The notes under the pieces: generated by a model
Told to the model about the DNA's origin: nothing
What the model saw: the letters and a program-made list of their open reading frames with translations, nothing else
Databases searched by the model: none
Origin: Leishmania panamensis
Taxonomy: Eukaryota > Euglenozoa > Kinetoplastea > Trypanosomatida > Trypanosomatidae
Length of the DNA stretch: 64,000 bases
Direction of reading: 5' to 3'
NCBI RefSeq assembly: GCF_000755165.1
Contig: NC_025877.1
Span: 338,456 to 402,455 of the forward strand
Position numbers and translations under genes: made by a program
Shown: one piece after another, positions 57,993 to 64,000 of the stretch
Numbering within the stretch: position 1 is the first letter of the stretch
How the letters are laid out: each line of letters starts with the position of its first letter

Positions 57993-60830
57993 ATGGGCGT
58001 AGGAGTGTTTACAATGCGGCCCACGGGCTCCGCTGGGATCGGGCCCAAATCCAACGCAACAAGGTCAGCAGTACTGCCACTCTCGTCGGAGGAGCGCGTG
58101 GAGGCACTCTCAGTGACGACGCCGCCGCCAGCTGCTGCTAATACATCTGTCACCGCACCAGCCCCTCCTACCACTCAGAACACTTCAAACCCTCGAAAGC
58201 TCCTCACGGATACCCAAGCGGCGCGTGCAGTGCTTGTGCCTGCAGCGGTACCTGCGCCACTCGCCGCGCCGCAGCCGCATCGTCGCTTCCCTCCCTACCC
58301 TAGGGAGACCTCGACGTTGGCCACACCTCCTCCAGCGGAAATCTTGTCTGCGCCTCCGGCCGTGGCTGAGACCGCTGTCAAGAGGCTCCGCAAAGAGGGC
58401 TGCGTTACCGAGGCCCCGCACTCGGCGCAGGCAGTGCTGTTTGCGCGGGCGGAGGAGGGACACCATTACGCCGCTGGTGGTGCTATCGCTGGTGTGAATT
58501 GCCTTTGTCGAAGGTCTAGCCACGGCACCGCTGTCGCCACCAACTTCAAGATGAAGAATGGCGAGGATGCCAAGTTTAATGTAAAGACATCAGACGAGGG
58601 ACGACGAGGTGGCGCGCCTCTGCGCAGCGAAGGTGGCTTCTACAGCGAAGAGGAGATGGGGCAGTGCGCTGCGTCCGCTGAATTGTCTCCATCACCAGAG
58701 GCGCCGGAGGCAGAGGAGGTGACGGCGGCGGCGAGTGCATCAGTGGAGGCCACGGATCTCGCCGATGCTCCGGCTTTGCTTCCTCCTACTGGTGCTCCTT
58801 CTCAACTGCGCAGCACTTTCATAGCTTACCGCCCTGTAGCTCGCTCTGTCTCTCCGGGGCCAGGGCTTGGGCAGTACAAAGGGCTTCCGCTCACGGCAGT
58901 GCAGGAAGTGCTGGAGTTGAAGCACAAAGTGTACCGTATCTGCCTCACCGGTGGCCCGTGCGCTGGCAAGTCCACAATGCTCTCAGCGATTCAGGCAAAG
59001 ATCCCGCAGCGCACCGGCTTCCGAGTCATGTGCGTGCCGGAGGCTGCTACGCTCCTCGTCAGCGGCGGGATGCAGTGGGATGGCAGCCTTACCGTACCAC
59101 AGCAGCTCGGGCTCCTTCGCACTCAGCTCGCCTTGGAGGACCAGTTCTACGCGCTCGCCGTGGCATCCAATGTGCCGACCATCATCGTATCTGACCGTGG
59201 CACGATGGACGGCCGCGCGTTCTGCACTGATGCGGAGTTCCAGGAAATCCTGCACGGCGTTGGTAGCACCATGGACGCGCTGCGTGACCGTTACGATGCC
59301 GTCATTCACATGGTCACCGCCGCCGATGGGGCGGAGGAGTTCTACAACCTTGACAACCCAGCGCGGTACGAGGACCTCGACGGCGCACGCACCTCCGATG
59401 TTCGCCTACGGGAGATGTATGTTGGCCACCCCATGTTCCGCCTGCTTGACAACTCCACCACCTTCGAGGACAAGATTGAGCGAGGACTGCAGGTGGTCGC
59501 CCAGGTGGTGCACAAGGAGCAGTGCGCGCCGGCGTTGCCCACTTACTACGTAGTACGCCGCTGTCCAACTGAGCTTCCGGTGGCGTGCGCCACGTACACG
59601 ACGTACACGACTGTACTGGGCAACAGCCAGATGAGCGACATCCGACTCCTCGTGAAGCGCGAGATGGCAGATGGGTCGACGATGCACTTCTTCAAGAGCG
59701 TACGCGAGTCTCCGTCGTCCGGCTCGGCTGCGTTGTCCTCGCGTGTTCCACCCCGCCAGACCTCGCGCACCAGCACTGGCGCCTCGTTCCGCAGCAGTCT
59801 GAGCATCCCGATGGGTAGCACAGCGACACCCATGCAGCGGCGCATTGAGAGCGCCCAGCGTATCAGCAGCCGCGAGTACGCGAGCTTGTGCAAGCACCGC
59901 GACTACACCCGCACTGAGGTGGTGATGAAGGCGACGCACTTCATCTTCGAGGGTGCCAACTATGAGTTGACGACACTGGTCGCGCCAAGCTGGGCCGCAG
60001 GGCGTCAGACGCTGACAGTGGAAAGCTGCACGGTGCCGACGGCGCAGCAGCAGCAGCAGCAGCAGGAGCATCGGCACGGCTCACGTCATGCTGCTCCGTT
60101 GACGCCGGCGCTGCGCCTCCCACCGTTTTTGGAGGTGGATCGTGAGGTGCCGGTGGAGAGCCTGACGACTGCCTTTCTCATCTCGCACAAAGAGACGGGT
60201 CCCCTCTACACGTCGCTGGCGTTTGCGCCTGTCTTCTCCCGTGCTGTGGTGACCGCCCTTGGTGCGCATGCCGACACGGAGAACATCCTGAGCAGCACGC
60301 TGAGTACACCTCGCGGCACGCCAGCGCTGCGTGCAGAGATGGACACGCTTCCCACTTCCCCCGTAGCTGCGGAGAAAAGGGAGGAAGAGAGGATATCTAC
60401 TAAAACTGCACCCTCGAGGGAGGGCGGCAGGCGAGTAGAGGATATGGAAAGCTCGGTGCCAGCAGCCGAACCGCCGCCGTTGCCGGCGCCTGCACGTCGC
60501 GGGCTTGCTCTGCTCGACGCCAATACACTTTCTATCTCCGCATCTGCGATCAAATCCACCACGACCAAACTAGTGGGCGCATCTAACGTGAAAGGGCAGC
60601 CTTTGACGCCGCGCCGCGATGAATCAACCAGCATTGACATGGGCCACAACAGTGCTACCCCGACGAGCCCTTGCCTCGCCGTAGAGGAGGAGGATGTTGC
60701 CGAAACGACCACGGCGGCACCAGCAGGGGAGCGTCCGCAGCCAGAGAAGTTGATGGCGCGAGACCCCAAGTGTATCTTGCCCCCTATCAAGTCGAAAAAG
60801 GTGCCCACGGCAGCCTGCGTGGGCAACTAG
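57993..60830 (+). CDS. P-loop NTPase / CYTH-like protein of the Ttd14 (AAA_28) type
   Basis: This 945-residue protein has a Walker A motif at 320-327 (GGPCAGKS, in VYRICLTGGPCAGKSTMLSA). It is followed by FRVMCVPEAATLLVSGGMQW, IIVSDRGTMDG (Walker B-like strand with DRG) and YDAVIHMVTAADGAEEFYNL, ARYEDLDGA, the pattern of the AAA_28/NadR-kinase-like domain. After it, about 515-780, comes a CYTH/TTM-like beta region (TYTTYTTVLGNSQMSDIRLLVKRE, and TRTEVVMKATHFIFEGANYELTTLV) with alternating charged strands. This two-domain order is that of Drosophila Ttd14, which binds GTP and phosphatidic acid and acts in receptor trafficking. The N-terminal 280 residues and a C-terminal 180 are Pro/Ala/Ser-rich and probably disordered. 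A Gln run (about 684-691) lies inside the CYTH part. The start is the first ATG. A second ATG seven codons on is also possible. Confidence 0.82.
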   Translation: MGVGVFTMRPTGSAGIGPKSNATRSAVLPLSSEERVEALSVTTPPPAAANTSVTAPAPPTTQNTSNPRKLLTDTQAARAVLVPAAVPAPLAAPQPHRRFPPYPRETSTLATPPPAEILSAPPAVAETAVKRLRKEGCVTEAPHSAQAVLFARAEEGHHYAAGGAIAGVNCLCRRSSHGTAVATNFKMKNGEDAKFNVKTSDEGRRGGAPLRSEGGFYSEEEMGQCAASAELSPSPEAPEAEEVTAAASASVEATDLADAPALLPPTGAPSQLRSTFIAYRPVARSVSPGPGLGQYKGLPLTAVQEVLELKHKVYRICLTGGPCAGKSTMLSAIQAKIPQRTGFRVMCVPEAATLLVSGGMQWDGSLTVPQQLGLLRTQLALEDQFYALAVASNVPTIIVSDRGTMDGRAFCTDAEFQEILHGVGSTMDALRDRYDAVIHMVTAADGAEEFYNLDNPARYEDLDGARTSDVRLREMYVGHPMFRLLDNSTTFEDKIERGLQVVAQVVHKEQCAPALPTYYVVRRCPTELPVACATYTTYTTVLGNSQMSDIRLLVKREMADGSTMHFFKSVRESPSSGSAALSSRVPPRQTSRTSTGASFRSSLSIPMGSTATPMQRRIESAQRISSREYASLCKHRDYTRTEVVMKATHFIFEGANYELTTLVAPSWAAGRQTLTVESCTVPTAQQQQQQQEHRHGSRHAAPLTPALRLPPFLEVDREVPVESLTTAFLISHKETGPLYTSLAFAPVFSRAVVTALGAHADTENILSSTLSTPRGTPALRAEMDTLPTSPVAAEKREEERISTKTAPSREGGRRVEDMESSVPAAEPPPLPAPARRGLALLDANTLSISASAIKSTTTKLVGASNVKGQPLTPRRDESTSIDMGHNSATPTSPCLAVEEEDVAETTTAAPAGERPQPEKLMARDPKCILPPIKSKKVPTAACVGN

Positions 60831-62933
60831 GCGAGGGTGAGGAAGAGCCGCCGCAGCGTCCCCACCCAAATCATCGGCAATGGTGCGGCTTCCTTCCCGT
60901 TTCTAAGACGAAGCAGACCAGCAATCGACGCATGGGCGCAAACAACCCCCCCCCCCCCCACACACCCACCGAAGAGTGGATGATGCGACTCTGGAGGGCG
61001 TTAGTAATTGTTTGAGGACGGAACGGAGAACACATACATTGCAAAGACGAGCGGCGTTTCGTGCGGCGCCTCCGCCCTCGTTGGTCCTTCTTTTGCCATC
61101 TTGTCCCTTTCCCTTTATCCCTTTTTAGACCGTTTTCCCTTCACCTTAGATACCCACGCACCGACCGTCCGAAGGACGCGCGCACACACACATACATACA
61201 TTAGCGCCGAAGGTCTTCCCCGTGCAGCCTACCATGGCTATTACTGTGTGTGGCTTTCTCTTCTCCCCCTGTTTACTGTTCTTTCTTTCCAGTTGCACCT
61301 TCACGCTCTCCTTTAGGCTTCTCTACAGTCACTCACACGCACCTACAACACATCCGCTGTTGTTTTCTTCGTTTTTCATTTTCTCCTTCTGTTGACCTCT
61401 CTCACTCGACGTCACCTCTTCTTTCTTCCCCGTTCGTCTCTCTCCCTGGACTGCGTTGCAGCCAGACCGCACCGTTTCCGTGCCTTCTCGCCTCCCCCCT
61501 CTTGTGCCTCTCCCCTCTTGTCCCGTCTGTCTGATTCCGCTTCTCTCCTTCATATGGAGACACGACGATCGAAAAGGTGTGGGAGGGAGAAGAGGGGGTG
61601 GTGGTGGTGGTGAGGGGGGGGGCTACCGACAGCGAATGTGCCTTGGGGTGTGTACGGAGACAGAGGGCTATGTGTGTATGTGGGCGAGGCGTGAAGTGAA
61701 TGGACTCCTCCTGTTGACCTCGAATGGGTGTTCTCCCCCCTTTTTCCCCCTTTTCTCCCCTTCGTTTTACCTCAAATACGTCGCTTCCCCCTCCTCTCAT
61801 TAGACCGTATACACACACACACACACACGCTCGCACAATGCAAACAGGTGCGCACAGCAGCGCACCTCAGTTGCCAGACTCTGTCAAGTCGACACAACAT
61901 GCACTGCACGTGTGTGCTGGTTGATCCGGAGCGGTAGCAGCAGCCGCACCGAAGCTGAGCAGGTGAAATGCGTGATCTAGGTTGGTAAGATGCGCTTTGT
62001 TGCTCTTCGCAGCCTTCCCTCTCCTGGTCTCTGTGTGTATAGAGTTGGCCTCCGCGCCGCTCCAGCTCCCCTCTCTCCCTTCCGATCCTCTTCCCCTCGC
62101 TCTCGCTCTTTCTCACTCGTGCTTGACTAACAGTCGATTTCTCCGTTCCATCCTCGAGTTCGCTCACACACATACCGGGCACGCTGGACGAAGATACACG
62201 TCTCACATTGTTCCCCGCCTTTCCTCGTAGCATCACGGGTGCCTTTCTCTTTCCATTGCACTACAGGTGGTCAATGCCACACTTGCACCCGCAAAAGAGA
62301 CGATTTTCAGTGCGACTAGCACTTTCTGTAGGTACCACTACCCCCCACCCTCTGTCGCTCTTTCTTTCTCGTGCCCGAGGTCAAGTGCTTCGTTCCTCTC
62401 ACACCATTTGTCCGTCTACACTCGTCGAGGGAAGCCTCGGTCGCGGTCTTTTTCCTCTGCCCTCTGTCTCTGAACCGGTAGTCCGATCTGGATTGAGTGA
62501 AGGGCGTGGGGTGCCGAGTAGGTGGCAGGGGACTCGGCACGCACTGTGCAGGGATCGGCGCGCCGCTTGCCCTCTTCCGTAAAGCGCAGGCGAGCACACG
62601 CGTGCACGCACGGGTACGGTAGCGCCTAACCCGCCAGCCTCGCTCTCTCCAGCTCAAATCACTCTCGTCTCTCGTCTCTCGTCTCTTTTTTTTCCCCTTG
62701 TTTGGGTGTGTTGCCCTTCCAGTGCTGCCTCTGCTGCTGACTCCGTGTGGGGGTCGCGCGTTACTTTCTGCACGCCTTGGGCACCCCAGCTGTCTTTCTG
62801 CTCACTGCTTCTCAATATTGTGTGTAGACAGACGAAGAACATCTGGGCGTCGCCGCTTGACCCCCATTCAGTGCCGAGGCTCCAGCCAAGGACTCAGCAA
62901 ACAGCAGCGAAAAGAAAAGAGGATATCATCGGC
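60831..62933. other. Intergenic spacer, no gene seen
   Basis: About 2.1 kb. It contains a C12 run near 60947-60959, (CA)n at 61810-61828, G-rich 61586-61622, CT-rich 61340-61560 and a repeated CTCTCGT near 62663-62682. No gene or RNA was recognised. Confidence 0.5.
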
Positions 62934-64000
62934 ATGAGTGGAAGAAGGAATCGAAATCAAGCTGAAGGCGGCGGCGGCTGCTGTAACGCTGCGGGTGGCC
63001 TGAGCTCGGATGACAAGGAAGTCCCAGTGGAATGTCTCATCTGTGCTGACCCGTGCCGTGCGCTCTGCGTGTTCCAGTGCGGACACTACACATGCTACAG
63101 CTGTGGCTTGCGCATCCACAGCGTGAACAAGGGCAGCTGCCCGGTTTGCCGAAAGGAGGCGACAGAGATGCCGATCATTACGCAGAAGGTGAGTCGCGAG
63201 GAGGAGCAGTTCTCCGCTGAGGAGGTGGCGAGTATGCGGCGGGTCGTCACGACTGATCATTACCTGCGCTGCGTCATTGATTCTCCACAGCTCGCGTGCG
63301 AGATGGCGAAGCTGTACGAGTATACTTGCCCTATCGAGAGCTGCTGGTGCCAGGGATACCAAGATCCGTTTCTCAAAATCAACGTGCTCAAGGATCACTT
63401 GTGGGTCGATCACGAGCTCATGTATTGTGAAGTGTGTCTCCAGCACAGACCTGCCTTCTTGTGCGAGCAAGTGGCCTACTCTAGTACTGCCCTGCAGCAC
63501 CACATGGAGGGGCGGTGCCGACATGACCGGTCGTCGTTCACAGGCCACCCACCGTGTCGCTTCTGCAAGCGCACGAACCGGTTCTACGATGGCGAATCGC
63601 TGCTGAAGCACATGCAGCAGCAGCACTACACGTGTGATGTGTGCAATCGAGGTCAGTTCACCTTTACCTTTTACGCCAGTCGCCAAAAGCTTGACCAGCA
63701 CTTTCAGATGTGCCACAAAATATGCGACCATCCCGACTGTTCGTCGCTTGATTTGATGATGCGTGTGTTCGGCAACGAGATTGATCTGATGGTGCACAAG
63801 CAACGCGTCCATGGCGTCAAGGCGAAGGTGACGTTCTCGCCAGCCATGTTCGGCGAAGCATCAGGCGCGCCAGCGGGCAGCGGCTCTACCGGCACCGCGC
63901 CGGCGACGGCGTCGAACGCAAACGTGATTCAGATCACGTTTGATCACATTTTCCGCGTAGAGACGGTGGCTATGATGCCAACCAAGGAGAACTGTCACGG
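62934..64000 (+). CDS. Hel2/ZNF598-like RING E3 ubiquitin ligase, N-terminal part
   Basis: The frame opens at ATG 62934 and runs off the right edge, giving 355 complete codons. Hel2/ZNF598 ubiquitinates small-subunit proteins of collided ribosomes to start ribosome quality control. A C3HC4 RING lies at 34-72: CLIC, then CGHYTCYSC and CPVC. After a helical segment come the family's C2H2-type fingers: YTCPIESCWCQGYQD, LKDHLWVDHELMYCEVCLQ, CRFCKRTNRFYDGESLLKH, HYTCDVCNRGQ, LDQHFQMCHKICDHPDC and LMVHKQRVHG. The FYDGExLLKHM...HYxCxxC run is the most family-specific. After about 305 the sequence becomes Gly/Ala/Ser-rich, then an ordered stretch resumes. Both the RING and the finger block are complete; only the C-terminus is missing. 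Confidence 0.92.
   Translation, partial: MSGRRNRNQAEGGGGCCNAAGGLSSDDKEVPVECLICADPCRALCVFQCGHYTCYSCGLRIHSVNKGSCPVCRKEATEMPIITQKVSREEEQFSAEEVASMRRVVTTDHYLRCVIDSPQLACEMAKLYEYTCPIESCWCQGYQDPFLKINVLKDHLWVDHELMYCEVCLQHRPAFLCEQVAYSSTALQHHMEGRCRHDRSSFTGHPPCRFCKRTNRFYDGESLLKHMQQQHYTCDVCNRGQFTFTFYASRQKLDQHFQMCHKICDHPDCSSLDLMMRVFGNEIDLMVHKQRVHGVKAKVTFSPAMFGEASGAPAGSGSTGTAPATASNANVIQITFDHIFRVETVAMMPTKENCH

Noticed and set aside
62868..63812. 314-residue ORF on the minus strand
   Set aside because: It is antisense to the RING and zinc-finger codons of the ZNF598-like gene, which have clear family motifs on the + strand.
1..64000. CRISPR arrays, tRNA or rRNA genes
   Set aside because: No array of short direct repeats with equal spacers and no convincing tRNA cloverleaf or rRNA segment was seen, though a covariance search was not possible.

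Overview
The window looks like nuclear DNA of a Leishmania-type trypanosomatid. All convincing genes lie on the + strand as one directional, polycistronic-style array. None has an intron, and the intergenic stretches are long and rich in pyrimidine tracts followed by AG (trans-splice acceptors), GT/CA microsatellites and G/C homopolymers. Four copies of a SIDER-type degenerate retroposon sit between genes. Several proteins are recognisable eukaryotic housekeeping factors with trypanosomatid-style low-complexity extensions. I cannot assign species or chromosome from sequence alone.

Layout. 1-335: end of an unrecognised gene. 336-2763: spacer with a diverged SIDER (about 1617-2190). 2764-3780: SLC25A34/35/Oac1-like mitochondrial carrier, whose 3' region holds a 23-bp hairpin. 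4852-5463: GGQ (ICT1/RF-like) mitochondrial protein. 6293-6973: SDHAF2/Sdh5. 7679-8419: a decayed IQ-motif gene. 10055-13531: a large WW-domain protein built on a nucleotide-binding-dead kinesin-like head. 15314-16237: METTL9/DREV methyltransferase. 16368-16997: SIDER A. 18675-21209: proline-rich, triple-RRM, CID-like RNA-binding protein. 21210-26239: 5 kb without a convincing gene, with a diverged repeat array and a 20-N assembly gap between two (TA)18 tracts. 26240-27859: importin alpha. 30049-30333: small single-TM protein. 31349-31900: membrane protein abutted at its stop codon by SIDER B. 33014-35707: NOM1/Sgd1-like MIF4G-MA3 nucleolar protein. 36214-41997: giant unrecognised protein. 43239-45506: DHHC palmitoyltransferase. 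47200-47526 and 48489-50279: two decayed genes (TMEM107-like membrane protein; F-box/JmjC JMJD6-like). 51398-52025: SIDER C. 52344-55364: ubiquitin-specific protease. 56774-57034: SmE. 57993-60830: Ttd14-like P-loop/CYTH protein. 62934 to the end: N-terminal part of a Hel2/ZNF598-like RING E3.

The genes do not form a functional operon. Mitochondrial functions (carrier, GGQ protein, SDHAF2), RNA metabolism (triple-RRM protein, NOM1, SmE, ZNF598-like) and protein modification (METTL9, DHHC, USP) are mixed, as is normal for trypanosomatid polycistrons, where regulation is mostly post-transcriptional. The most notable points are the pseudo-kinesin/WW protein, three SIDER copies that are almost base-for-base identical and in direct orientation 15.5 and 19.5 kb apart, a SIDER that begins exactly at a stop codon, and three decayed genes visible only by reading through in-frame stops.
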